From contig JBPPNE010000234.1 of the NCBI GenBank assembly GCA_051306415.1, forward strand, positions 1 to 12,279: DNA of 12,279 bases, written 5' to 3'. Below, one piece after another: positions 1 to 7,358 of this stretch. Under the pieces are notes generated by a model that ran no database searches, was not told where the DNA came from, and saw nothing but the letters and a program-made list of their open reading frames with translations. Made by a program: the position numbers and the translations under genes. The first letter of the stretch is position 1. Every line of letters starts with the position of its first letter. This DNA comes from CBDDRG01 sp051306415. GTDB taxonomy: Bacteria; Pseudomonadota; Gammaproteobacteria; Pseudomonadales; Porticoccaceae.

Positions 1-123
1 TTTCGCAAGCTGCTGGTGCGCTATGAGAAACTTGAGCGCAGCTTCCTCGCGCTCAACCATCTTGCGGCTGGGATAATCGCGTTCCGAAAGGTGCGTTTCA
101 AGATAAACATTATTTACGGATAA
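1..123 (+). CDS. IS5-type transposase, C-terminal fragment
   Basis: The first 40 codons of the window are open from base 1 and end at TAA 121-123. The peptide begins FRKLLVRYEKLERSFLALNH and ends in RFKINIIYG. I recognise this as the C-terminal tail of DDE transposases of the IS5-like (IS4/IS5 superfamily) group, where the RYEKL...FLALNHLAA segment follows the catalytic Glu. The catalytic residues themselves lie upstream of the window, so whether the enzyme is intact cannot be judged. The downstream sequence is non-coding and terminates like an IS end, which supports the call. The family assignment rests on remembered tail sequence, not on a search. Confidence 0.75.
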   Translation, partial: FRKLLVRYEKLERSFLALNHLAAGIIAFRKVRFKINIIYG

Positions 124-166
124 GTTCTTAAGCGTCCGTAGCGAGGGAAAGACCGATTTGAGGAAG

Positions 167-223
167 ATTTTGTGCAAATTTGCGGCGAATAGTGGGGCTA
201 TTCAACAAGAGTTTGCACAAAAT
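167..223. repeat. Nested inverted repeat inside the IS end
   Basis: The outer arms are attttgtgcaaa (167-178) and tttgcacaaaat (212-223), an exact 12-bp inverted repeat. The inner arms are gaatag (187-192) and ctattc (198-203) around a TGGGG loop. The outer and inner stems are separated by 8 unpaired bases on each side, so the whole 57 bases form a symmetric two-stem structure. It lies between the transposase stop and the IS terminus. It could be a transposase binding site, a transcript-end structure or a cruciform. Confidence 0.7.
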
Positions 224-277
224 ATAACCAAATTCGGCTTTTTCGCAGTAGGACAGTCTTAAGTCCGACAGGCTCCT

Positions 278-455
278 AGGGAGGCCCTGGCCCAGTCGTT
301 CGACAGACTTACTTCGACAAGCTCGGGACAAACGGCAATGGCTTGATTCCGCCCATGGATGGTGAGCCTGGCGAACCCGGGGCAGAGTGGCCTCGCTCAA
401 GGCCCCCGGGATTACGAGCACGCTGAACTCCCATTCAACCACTGAGGAAAAACTC
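278..455. other. Gene-free junction between IS and gap
   Basis: No credible gene lies here. The stretch holds a dispersed-repeat-like segment (312-335), a 7-bp inverted repeat (cccgggg 376-382 with ccccggg 404-410, 21-base loop) and the gap ribosome binding site. I find no good sigma-70 promoter in it. The nearest candidate -10 is TATAAC at 223-228, inside the IS end, with only a weak -35, so gap may be read from the IS or from a promoter type I cannot see. A reading frame continues 23 codons upstream of the gap start but has no family resemblance. Confidence 0.6.
312..335. repeat. Segment resembling a widespread dispersed intergenic repeat
   Basis: The segment cttcgacaagctcgggacaa followed by acgg (reverse strand: CCGTTTGTCCCGAGCTTGTCGAAG) resembles a motif I know from many high-GC bacterial genomes, often written CCGTTCGTCCTGAGCTTGTCGAAG. 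Only one copy is in this window, so its repeat nature is inferred from memory and not shown here. A partly similar stretch, gttcgacagactt, precedes it at 298-310. Confidence 0.4.
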
Positions 456-1463
456 ATGGCCCGCATCGCCATCAATGGTTACGGTCGCGTCGGCCGCTGC
501 GTATTGCGCGCAATTCACGAACGGGGCCTGCAGGATCGTCTCGACGTCGTCGCCATCAACGATCTCGCCAAACCTGACCTCATGGTCCACCTGACCCGCG
601 TCGACTCCACTCACGGCTACTTTCACGCCGATGTCGCCTTGACGGGTAGCGCCCTGCAGGTGAACGGTCACACCATCGCAATCAGCCAGCAGGCCGACCC
701 GGCGCAACTACCCTGGCGCGAGCTCGGCGTCGATCTGGTGCTCGAGTGCAGCGGGAAGTTCAAGCAGCGCGAACGCCTCGCCGCGCATCTTCAGTCCGGC
801 GCCCCCCGGGTGCTGGTCAGCCATCCGGTCGAAGACGCCGACAAGACCGTGGTTTTCGGCGTCAATCACCGCGAGCTTGAGCCGGCGCACCTGATCATCT
901 CCAATGCGTCCTGCACCACCAATTGCCTGGCGCCGGTGGCCAAAATCCTCCACGAGGCGATCGGTATCGAGCGCGGCGCAATGACCACCGTGCATGCCTA
1001 CACCAACGACCAGCAGCTGCTCGACAAGACCCACGGCGATTTCTACCGCTCCCGCGCTGCGGTGCAGTCCATCATCCCGACCCGCACCGGCGCTGCCGCC
1101 GCGGTCGGTCTGGTGCTGCCGGAGCTCGCCGGCAAGCTGACCGGCATGGCGCTGCGCGTGCCAACACCCAACGTATCGCTGATCGACCTGCATTTCACCG
1201 CGGCGCGAGACACCAGCGTCGCCGAAATCAACGACCTGATGCGCGCGGCCGCCGCCGGCACCTGGCGAGACATCGTCGCCTGCAACGAGCAGCCGCTGGT
1301 CTCCATCGATTTCAACCACCACCCGGCATCCTGTATTTTCGACGCCAATCACACCGCCGTGAGCGGCCGCCAAGTCAAGGTCATGGCCTGGTACGACAAC
1401 GAGTGGGGGTTTTCCAACCGCATGGTGGACATGGCGCTGTATCTGACCGAGACTCGCACCTAG
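456..1463 (+). CDS. gap: Type I glyceraldehyde-3-phosphate dehydrogenase
   Basis: A cytoplasmic enzyme that converts glyceraldehyde 3-phosphate, NAD+ and phosphate to 1,3-bisphosphoglycerate. The 335-residue product has the usual family length. The N-terminal Rossmann motif INGYGRVGR spans residues 6-14, and AINDL follows at 33-37. The catalytic motif SNASCTTNC places Cys153, with His180 in TTVHAYTND. Phosphate-site and C-terminal landmarks are PTRTGAA (208-214), RVPTPNVS (234-241) and YDNEWGFSNRM (313-323). TTVHAYTND and GLVLPELAGKLTG favour GAPDH over erythrose-4-phosphate dehydrogenase (Epd), which normally has TTIHSAMHD-like sequence. SLPWRELGVD-like and PLVSIDFNH segments are shared with Epd, so a minor doubt remains. 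ATG 456 is chosen over the upstream in-frame ATG 387 because family similarity begins there and GAGGA (444-448) lies 7 bases upstream. The glycerophosphodiesterase gene follows after 39 bases. Confidence 0.93.
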   Translation: MARIAINGYGRVGRCVLRAIHERGLQDRLDVVAINDLAKPDLMVHLTRVDSTHGYFHADVALTGSALQVNGHTIAISQQADPAQLPWRELGVDLVLECSGKFKQRERLAAHLQSGAPRVLVSHPVEDADKTVVFGVNHRELEPAHLIISNASCTTNCLAPVAKILHEAIGIERGAMTTVHAYTNDQQLLDKTHGDFYRSRAAVQSIIPTRTGAAAAVGLVLPELAGKLTGMALRVPTPNVSLIDLHFTAARDTSVAEINDLMRAAAAGTWRDIVACNEQPLVSIDFNHHPASCIFDANHTAVSGRQVKVMAWYDNEWGFSNRMVDMALYLTETRT

Positions 1464-1502
1464 GGCCCGTGAACACTAGCCGCCCGCACCCGAGGAAACG
1501 CC

Positions 1503-2243
1503 ATGCTCCAGCATCGCCTTGTCGCCCACCGGGGTTTCCAGAAGCACTACCCGGAAAACACCATGCTGGCCTATGAGCGGGCCATAGCGGCGGGAGCCCG
1601 CTGTGTCGAAACCGATGTTCTGCTCAGCGCCGACCTGCAGCCCATGCTTTACCACGACGCCGACCTGCGACGGGTCAGCGGGCGGCAGGGCAGGGTGCAA
1701 GACCGACCCCTGGCGGAACTGATCGCTCTGCCGGCGCACGAGCCACAACGCTTTGACACGCGCTTCGCCAGCGAGACCATAGCCCCACTGAGCGCATTCG
1801 CACACTGGTTGCAGCAGCACCCGGAGGTCACCGCCTTTGTCGAAATCAAGGCCGAAGCCATCGACTTCGCCGGCGCCGAACGGGTGTATCAGGCGGTCGG
1901 CAAGGCGCTGGCGGCGGTAGCCCACCAGTGCGCGCTGATCAGCTTCGACTACGCTTTCATGGCCCATGCCCGGGAGGCTGGCTGGCAGCGCTGTGGCGTG
2001 GTGTTGAGCCAATGGAACGACTTGGCTCGCACCGAAGTGAGCGCCTGCAAACCCCAGTACATCTTCTGCAATGCGAACAAGGTTCCGCGCCGCGCCGACC
2101 TTGGCGCCATCGAAGCGACCACCGTACTTTACGAGATCGCCGACCCCGACGACGCCATCGCCTGGTTTCGCCGCGGCGCGGACATGATCGAAACCTTCGA
2201 TATCGGCGGCATGATCGACGCTCTCGCTCACCGCGCGCTCTAA
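1503..2243 (+). CDS. Glycerophosphodiester phosphodiesterase, cytoplasmic UgpQ-like
   Basis: Predicted to hydrolyse glycerophosphodiesters from phospholipid turnover into glycerol 3-phosphate and an alcohol. The 246-residue product is close to E. coli UgpQ (247). The GDPD TIM-barrel signature is present: AHRG (residues 8-11; His9, Arg10), ENT (18-20), VETDV (35-39; Glu36 and Asp38 as metal ligands), His51 in MLYHD as the second catalytic histidine, and FVEIKAE later on. There is no signal peptide, so a cytoplasmic enzyme is expected. The C-terminal segment reads MIETFDIGGM where many relatives have a TD-containing strand, a modest divergence. GAGGA (1492-1496) precedes the ATG by 6 bases. The gene lies between gap and a GlpD-like gene that would use its product, which supports the substrate assignment; the exact head group is unknown. 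Confidence 0.88.
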   Translation: MLQHRLVAHRGFQKHYPENTMLAYERAIAAGARCVETDVLLSADLQPMLYHDADLRRVSGRQGRVQDRPLAELIALPAHEPQRFDTRFASETIAPLSAFAHWLQQHPEVTAFVEIKAEAIDFAGAERVYQAVGKALAAVAHQCALISFDYAFMAHAREAGWQRCGVVLSQWNDLARTEVSACKPQYIFCNANKVPRRADLGAIEATTVLYEIADPDDAIAWFRRGADMIETFDIGGMIDALAHRAL

Positions 2244-2256
2244 CGTCGCACGCACC

Positions 2257-3442
2257 TTGGCGGACAATGCCAGCTTCGACGTCGCCGTGATCGGCGGCGG
2301 CATTCACGGCGCTGGCGTCGCCCAGGCCGCCGCGGCCGCCGGCTATACTGTCGCGCTGATCGAAAAAACCGCGTGGGCGGCGGGCACCTCCAGCAAATCG
2401 AGCAAGCTCATCCACGGCGGCCTGCGCTACCTCGCGGGCGGTCATCTGGGGCTGGTGCGGGAAAGCCTGCGCGAGCGCGCCACGCTATTGCGCATCGCGC
2501 CACACCTGGTGCGGATCGAGCGCTTCCACATCCCCCTATACCGCGAGTCGCGCCTGCGTTCCTGGCAGTTAATCGCCGGTTTGTCGTTGTACGCCGCGCT
2601 AAGTGGCGGCGGCGCCAACAGCGGGTTTTCACCGGTGCCCAGACGCTGCTGGCCCGCGCTCACCGGGCTAAAAGCTGAAGGACTGCGTGCGATCTGGCGC
2701 TATTGGGATGCCCGTACCAACAACAGCGCGCTGACCCGTGCCGTGGTGAATTCGGCGCAACAACTGGGCGCACGCTTGTTTTGTCCCGCCACGGTCGTGG
2801 GTGCCGAGCAACTTGCCGGCGGCTACCGGGTCAGGCTGCAATCCAGTGGCGACGACGCTGAAATCCCTTGCAAGGTGCTGGCGAACTGCGCGGGCCCTTG
2901 GGTCAACCGAGTCGCGGAGCGAATCGCTCCCGGCCCACCGCGCCTCGCCGTGGATCTGGTTCAAGGCACCCACCTCGTGCTGTCGGCGCCGGTCGTCGAG
3001 CAGCTACTACCTCGAATCGCCCACCGACGGCCGCGCCGTGTTCCTGCTGCCGTGGCAGGGCAAATCTCTGCTCGGCACCACCGAGACCCTGTTCGTCGGC
3101 GATCCGGATGACGTCGCCCCACTGCCACAGGAGGAAGCCTATCTGCTCGCGATTCTGCGCCATTACTTCCCCACCACGACCCTGGTGGTGGCAGCTCGCA
3201 TGACGGGGCTGCGGGTGCTGCCGCAATCCAGCAGCCGGCCGTCTCAGCGCGGCCGCGAAGTCGCGCTGATCACCGATGACAAACACCGGCCCACCTATAT
3301 CGCCGTCTACGGCGGCAAGCTGACCGGCTACCGCGCGACGGCAGAAAAAGTCATTCGCCTGGCGACAAAAAATCTCGGGGCCGCAAGTATCCGCGCGGAT
3401 ACTGCAACGCTGACGCTGCCTGACGGCGACGGTTCGGTTTAA
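2257..3442 (+). pseudogene. GlpD-like FAD glycerol-3-phosphate dehydrogenase, frameshifted
   Basis: Homologues oxidise glycerol 3-phosphate to dihydroxyacetone phosphate with FAD. The first frame (TTG start at 2257) has the dinucleotide fold VIGGGIHGAG (residues 11-20) and the GlpD hallmark GTSSKSSKLIHGGLRYL (43-59), and continues to LVQGTHLVL (codons 2956-2982). Homology then jumps to another frame: SYYLESPTDGRAVFLLPWQG from 3002, then LLGTTE, and YGGKLTGYRATAEKV near the end, stopping at 3442. Removing one base around 3001 joins both parts into about 394 residues. As it stands, the first frame stops at 3111 after 284 residues. Even repaired, it lacks the C-terminal cap domain of the roughly 500-residue E. 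coli GlpD. The TTG start has no clear ribosome binding site and lies 13 bases after the phosphodiesterase stop. A sequencing error cannot be distinguished from a real mutation. Confidence 0.85.
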
Positions 3443-3592
3443 ATCATAATTCGATTTGAATCTATCGGCCTTGCCAACTAGCCGCGGTTGCACGGCGAGA
3501 AGACGGCGGGCAAACTGTCGACGCGGCAGCGAGCTACAATAACGGCGACCGCAACGCCAACCTTAACGCCGACCCAACCACAGCGCCTACCC

Positions 3593-4375
3593 ATGTGCCT
3601 GATTGTCTTCGCCTACAAAGCCCATCCCAGCTATCCTTTGGTGGTCGTCGCCAACCGGGATGAAGCCTACGACCGACCGACGCGGCCGGCGGATTTCTGG
3701 CCGGATCAACCCGACGTGCTCGGCGGACGCGATCTGCTCGCCGGCGGTACTTGGTTCGGTGTCAATCGCGACGGCCGCTGGGCGACCGTGACCAATTTCC
3801 GCGAGGGCCGCCTGACCCCGGCGCCACGCTCCCGCGGCGAATTGCCCACCCGCTTTCTGGCCGATGGCGCGAGTACTTCGCCCGCCCGCTACGCCCGCTG
3901 GGCGCTCGATAACGGCGATGATTTCAGCGGCTTCAGCCTGCTCGCGGGCACCCTCGACGAGCTGGTGTACTGCGCAAATGCGAAGGATGAGGTGCGCACC
4001 CTGGCCCCGGGTATCTATACGTTGAGCAACGATTTCCTCGATGTCCCCTGGCCGAAAGCAGAGTTGGCGCGAAAGCTGTTCACCCGCGCGCTGGACCAGC
4101 CGCATCTCGACACCGTCCGCCTGATGGCGGTACTGGGCTCCCGCCAACACTTTCCCGATCATCTCCTCCCTGAAACCGGACTCGGGCTGGAACTGGAGCG
4201 CACCTTGTCGCCGCCCTTCATCGTTGGCCTCAACTACGGCACTCGCTGCACGACGGTGCTGTCAATCGACAACGCCGGTGAAATCCGCTTCGCTGAGCAG
4301 AATTTTTTGCAGGGCAATCTGGATGGGTCGCGCCAGGAGTACCGCTTTCCAATACCCGATGCCGCTGCGCGATAG
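3593..4375 (+). CDS. NRDE/TANGO2-family protein
   Basis: The 260-residue protein begins MCLIVFAYKAHPSYPLVVVA and carries the eponymous NRDE at residues 21-24, then GGTWFGVN (51-58) and TNFRE (67-71). It matches the NRDE (DUF833/TANGO2) family throughout. The family adopts an Ntn-hydrolase-like fold in which Cys2, exposed after Met removal, would be the N-terminal nucleophile. The biochemical role in bacteria is not established; eukaryotic TANGO2 has been linked to haem and lipid handling. ATG 3593 is chosen because the family starts exactly at MC; the frame is open upstream to 3488 but encodes low-complexity Thr/Ala/Pro sequence. The ribosome binding site is weak. TACAAT at 3535-3540 could be a -10 box but has no good -35. 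The stop lies only 15 bases from the convergent ptsP stop. Confidence 0.88.
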   Translation: MCLIVFAYKAHPSYPLVVVANRDEAYDRPTRPADFWPDQPDVLGGRDLLAGGTWFGVNRDGRWATVTNFREGRLTPAPRSRGELPTRFLADGASTSPARYARWALDNGDDFSGFSLLAGTLDELVYCANAKDEVRTLAPGIYTLSNDFLDVPWPKAELARKLFTRALDQPHLDTVRLMAVLGSRQHFPDHLLPETGLGLELERTLSPPFIVGLNYGTRCTTVLSIDNAGEIRFAEQNFLQGNLDGSRQEYRFPIPDAAAR

Positions 4376-4390
4376 CGCGCGAACCGGGGG

Positions 4391-6691
4391 CTAGAGGGGT
4401 CGGCGGCTGGCAGGGCGGAACAGGGCGGTGAGGCCGGGCCGACTGAGGCTCTTCTCCAGGTGATCGCGCACGGCGTCGGAGTCCGATAGCTTGCAGGCTG
4501 CGTCAACGATCTTCTTGATTTCCGCCGTGTCGAGCTGACGCAGGGTCGCCTTTACCCGCAGCAGGTTGGACGAGCTCATCGACAACACGTCGTAGCCCAT
4601 GCCGACCAGGAGCACGGCGCCGAGGGGGTCACCGGCCAGCTCGCCACAAACGCTGACCGGGCATTTCGCCTTGTGCGCGGCCGCAATGATCGCCCGCAGG
4701 GCCTGCAAAAGCGCGGGGTGATAGGCGTGATAGAGCTCGGCCACGCGGGGATTGTTGCGGTCCACGGCAAGTAGATACTGGGTTAAATCATTGGTGCCAA
4801 CCGAGAGAAAATTGGCCCGCTTAGCAAATTCGGCCACCTGATAGACCGCTGCTGGCACCTCAATCATGGCACCGACGGCGGGCATCGCGATGCGATAGCC
4901 CTCTTCTTGGGTCAATTCGCGGTAAACCCGGCGAATCAGTAACAGCGCGCTATCCAGCTCCTGGGTGTTGGAGATCATCGGTAGCAGGATGCGCAGATTG
5001 TCGAGTCCCTCGCTCGCTCGCATCATTGCGCGCAGTTGCACCAGGAAGATTTCCGGGTGGTCCAGGGTCACCCGAATGCCGCGCCAGCCGAGAAAGGGGT
5101 TCGCTTCCGAGATCGGGAAGTAGGGCAGCGCCTTGTCGCCACCGATGTCGAGGGTGCGCATGGTGACCGGACGCGGCGCGAACATTTCCATCTGTTCGCG
5201 ATAAATCTTGCGCTGCTCCTCCTCGGATGGAAACCGTTCATGGAGGAAAAACGGGATCTCGGTGCGGTAGAGGCCGACGCCCTCGGCGCCCCGATCGAGC
5301 GACAGCATGGTATCCAGCCGCAGCCCCGTGTTTACCCACAGCGATATCGGGTGACCGTCGGCGGTCGCGCAGGGCTCGTCCTTGATGGTTTCCAAGTTTG
5401 CGGCAAGGAGTTTTTCCTCTTTCTGGATCGCCTTGTAGGCTTTCAACACCGGGGCCGACGGCGAGCTGATGATCTGGCCCTGGTGGCCATCGACGATCAG
5501 CCGACAGCCCTCCAGTTTGGTCCACGACAAATCGACGGCACCCATGACGGTCGGAATGCCCATCGCACGGCCGAGGATAGCCATGTGAGAGTTGTGGGAG
5601 CCACTCACCGAGACCATGCCCCGGATACGGTCAAAAGGCACATCGGCCAAGTTCGGCGCGGCGAGCTCTTCGCCGATCAGGATGGTGTCTTTGGGGTATT
5701 CCTGTTCCACCTTCTTAGCCTGTTGCAGGTAAGTAAGCACCCGTCGGCCGAGATCGCGCACATCGGTGGCACGCTCGCGCAGATAAGGGTTCTCCATGCC
5801 CTCGAACGTGCGTATGTGTTCGAGGATCACCTGGCTCCAGGCGCTTTGCGCGGACAGGCCCTCGATAATCAGGTGGACGACTTCACCCGCTATGGACTGG
5901 TCATCGAGCATGCGCACATAGACATCGAACAGCGCAATTTCCTCCGGATTGAGGACGCCACTCAAGTCGTTGCGGACGCCACGCAAGTCGGCCTTGGTGT
6001 GGTCGAGCGCCTGGCGAAACATCGCCAGATCGCCCTCGATGTCGTCGGTGTAACGGCGAGGAACGGCATACAGGTCAGCGGGGGACGACACCACCACCGC
6101 GGTCCCGATACCGATTCCTGGCGCGCTCGGAACGCCACGGAAAGTGGCTTCCCCATTGACATCTTCAGTTCCCGGCGAGGTGGTTCGCGCAATCTCGCCC
6201 GTCGCTTCGGCATGGGCAATGACGCCGGCGAGCTGCGCGGAAATGGTGATCAGGAAGGCTTCTTCGCTTTCATCGAAGCGGCGTCGCTCCTGCTGCTGCA
6301 CCACCAGCACACCCAGCACCGCGCGATGGTGAATGATCGGCGTACCCATGAAGGATTTGAACTTCTCTTCACCGGTTTCCGGAAAGTAGGCGAAACTGGG
6401 GTGGGTTTCGGCGTGCTCCAGATTGATCGGTTCCGCCCGACTCGCGACCAGCCCAACCAGTCCTTGCTCCGTGGTCATCGCGACCTTGCCGACGGAATCG
6501 GGATGCAAGCCATCGGTGGCGGCGAGGACGTAGGCGTTCTTTTTCTTGTCGAGCAGGTATACCGAGCACATGCCCGTGCTCATCACCGCCTTGACCCGCG
6601 TAACGATAATGGTGAGCACAGAATTGAAGTCGCGGGCGGCGTTAACCTCCTGGACGATGCTGCGCAGCGAGCTAAGCACTGCTTGGTACAT
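4391..6691 (-). CDS. ptsP: Nitrogen-PTS Enzyme I (EI-Ntr)
   Basis: EI-Ntr autophosphorylates from phosphoenolpyruvate and passes phosphate to NPr and EIIA-Ntr, a regulatory chain linked to nitrogen and potassium status. The 766-residue product begins MYQAVLSSLRSIVQEV. It has an N-terminal GAF domain (about 8-160; CSVYLLD, GLVGLVASRAEPINL, GVLVVQQ), which senses glutamine in E. coli. The PTS EI N-terminal and swivel region follows, with the phospho-histidine in GSHNSHMAILGRAMGIP (His369). The PEP-binding barrel has GLYRTEIPF, DIGGDKALPY, FLGWRGIR, GTNDLTQYLLAVDR and VCGELAGDP (active-site Cys682). ATG at 6691 is preferred to ATG 6721 because GGAG lies 5 bases upstream and the E. coli protein begins at the equivalent place. 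The start lies inside the 3' end of rppH, implying one transcript and coupled translation. Confidence 0.95.
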   Translation of the reverse strand: MYQAVLSSLRSIVQEVNAARDFNSVLTIIVTRVKAVMSTGMCSVYLLDKKKNAYVLAATDGLHPDSVGKVAMTTEQGLVGLVASRAEPINLEHAETHPSFAYFPETGEEKFKSFMGTPIIHHRAVLGVLVVQQQERRRFDESEEAFLITISAQLAGVIAHAEATGEIARTTSPGTEDVNGEATFRGVPSAPGIGIGTAVVVSSPADLYAVPRRYTDDIEGDLAMFRQALDHTKADLRGVRNDLSGVLNPEEIALFDVYVRMLDDQSIAGEVVHLIIEGLSAQSAWSQVILEHIRTFEGMENPYLRERATDVRDLGRRVLTYLQQAKKVEQEYPKDTILIGEELAAPNLADVPFDRIRGMVSVSGSHNSHMAILGRAMGIPTVMGAVDLSWTKLEGCRLIVDGHQGQIISSPSAPVLKAYKAIQKEEKLLAANLETIKDEPCATADGHPISLWVNTGLRLDTMLSLDRGAEGVGLYRTEIPFFLHERFPSEEEQRKIYREQMEMFAPRPVTMRTLDIGGDKALPYFPISEANPFLGWRGIRVTLDHPEIFLVQLRAMMRASEGLDNLRILLPMISNTQELDSALLLIRRVYRELTQEEGYRIAMPAVGAMIEVPAAVYQVAEFAKRANFLSVGTNDLTQYLLAVDRNNPRVAELYHAYHPALLQALRAIIAAAHKAKCPVSVCGELAGDPLGAVLLVGMGYDVLSMSSSNLLRVKATLRQLDTAEIKKIVDAACKLSDSDAVRDHLEKSLSRPGLTALFRPASRRPL

Positions 6692-7217
6692 GTTTCTCCA
6701 TCCGTCCGCTGTCCGTAACATTCATTTGTGTGTGCTTACTTTCCATATAAATGTGGACTTGAGCCAGCTCCTTGAGGGCGCGCCGGTAAACCTCGCGCTT
6801 GAACTCCACGACCTGGCCGACCGGGTACCAATAATTCACCCAGCACCAGCCGTCGAACTCAGGTTTCTCGCCCCGGTCAAACCGAATCCGCTGCGGATCG
6901 CCGGCTAGGCGCAGCAGGAACCACTTCTGCTTCTGGCCCACGCAAAGGGGGCGAGAGTTGTGGCGGATGTAGCGCCGGGGCAAGCGGTAGTGAAGCCAGC
7001 CCTGGGTTTGCGCGAGCACCTCGACATCGGAAGCTTCGAGGCCAATTTCTTCATACAGTTCCCGAAACAGCGCATCGCGCGGGTCCTCGCCGGCATCAAT
7101 GCCGCCCTGGGGAAACTGCCAGGCATCCTGACCGATGCGTTTTGCCCACAGTAGGCGACCGCAACCATCGGCGAGCACGATGCCGACATTCGGACGGAAC
7201 CCATCTTTATCTATCAT
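6672..7217 (-). CDS. rppH: RNA pyrophosphohydrolase RppH
   Basis: Removes pyrophosphate from the 5' end of transcripts, leaving a monophosphate that promotes RNase E-dependent decay. The 181-residue protein opens MIDKDGFRPNVGIVL, nearly identical to E. coli RppH (176 residues). It has the full Nudix box GX5EX7REUXEEXGU at Gly38-Leu60 (catalytic glutamates in RELYEE). Downstream, GWLHYRLPRRYIR, VGQKQKWFLLRL and FDGWCWVNYWYPV are RppH-specific landmarks. No strong ribosome binding site precedes the ATG. Its last 20 bases overlap the ptsP start. It diverges from the HAD phosphatase gene across about 140 bases. On the minus strand of that spacer, TTGCCG and AACAAT separated by 18 bases are a weak candidate promoter. 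Confidence 0.95.
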   Translation of the reverse strand: MIDKDGFRPNVGIVLADGCGRLLWAKRIGQDAWQFPQGGIDAGEDPRDALFRELYEEIGLEASDVEVLAQTQGWLHYRLPRRYIRHNSRPLCVGQKQKWFLLRLAGDPQRIRFDRGEKPEFDGWCWVNYWYPVGQVVEFKREVYRRALKELAQVHIYMESKHTQMNVTDSGRMEKHVPSSA

Positions 7218-7293
7218 GTCTTTGATCTGGCCGCGAGCGTGATCCTAAGTGCCTGTATTGTTCCACAGTTATTCTCTGCACGGCAAATGCGCA

Positions 7294-7322
7294 TTGAGCG
7301 CAAGCTGGATAACCGCTATCCT
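7294..7322 (+). promoter_or_regulatory. Candidate sigma-70 promoter for the HAD gene
   Basis: TTGAGC (7294-7299) and TATCCT (7317-7322) are separated by 17 bases; each hexamer matches 4 of 6 consensus positions. Transcription would start near 7329, giving about 30 bases of leader before the chosen ATG at 7359. This supports the shorter HAD start, because the in-frame ATG at 7239 would lie upstream of the promoter. Confidence 0.4.
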
Positions 7323-7358
7323 CCGCCGCCCTGGGGCTCAGCCTTCGCACGTACCGCC

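Larger units (their letters stand above)
1..277 (+). mobile_element. Right end of an IS5-like insertion sequence
   Basis: The transposase tail is followed by about 150 non-coding bases that are markedly more A/T-rich than the rest of the window. They contain a nested inverted repeat (167-223) and end in a candidate terminal repeat read as cttaagtccgacaggctcc (about 259-277), i.e. GGAGCCTGTCGGACTTAAG from the outside in. CTAG at 276-279 straddles the proposed boundary; several IS5-group elements duplicate short YTAG-like targets, so the exact end could be 275-279. The left end is outside the window, so neither the terminal repeat nor a target duplication can be confirmed. Confidence 0.55.

Noticed and set aside
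387..455. In-frame N-terminal extension of gap
   Set aside because: The 23 extra residues have no GAPDH similarity, and the ATG at 456 has a good ribosome binding site.
128..475. A 115-codon minus-strand frame over the IS end and gap start
   Set aside because: It runs across the IS boundary and over the inverted repeats, and resembles the spurious frames often predicted at IS ends.
923..1576. A 217-codon plus-strand frame inside gap
   Set aside because: It is Arg/His-rich shadow sequence in another frame of a clearly conserved gene.
2990..3005. Programmed ribosomal frameshifting in the GlpD-like gene
   Set aside because: There is no slippery repeat or internal Shine-Dalgarno at the junction; mutation or sequencing error is simpler.
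3488..3540. TTGCAC (3488-3493) with TACAAT (3535-3540) as an NRDE promoter
   Set aside because: The 41-base spacing is far outside the usable range, and no other -35 fits.
5036..6718. A 560-codon open frame on the plus strand opposite ptsP
   Set aside because: It lies entirely antisense to a well-conserved ptsP in GC-rich DNA, where long shadow frames are normal, and its peptide shows no family motif.
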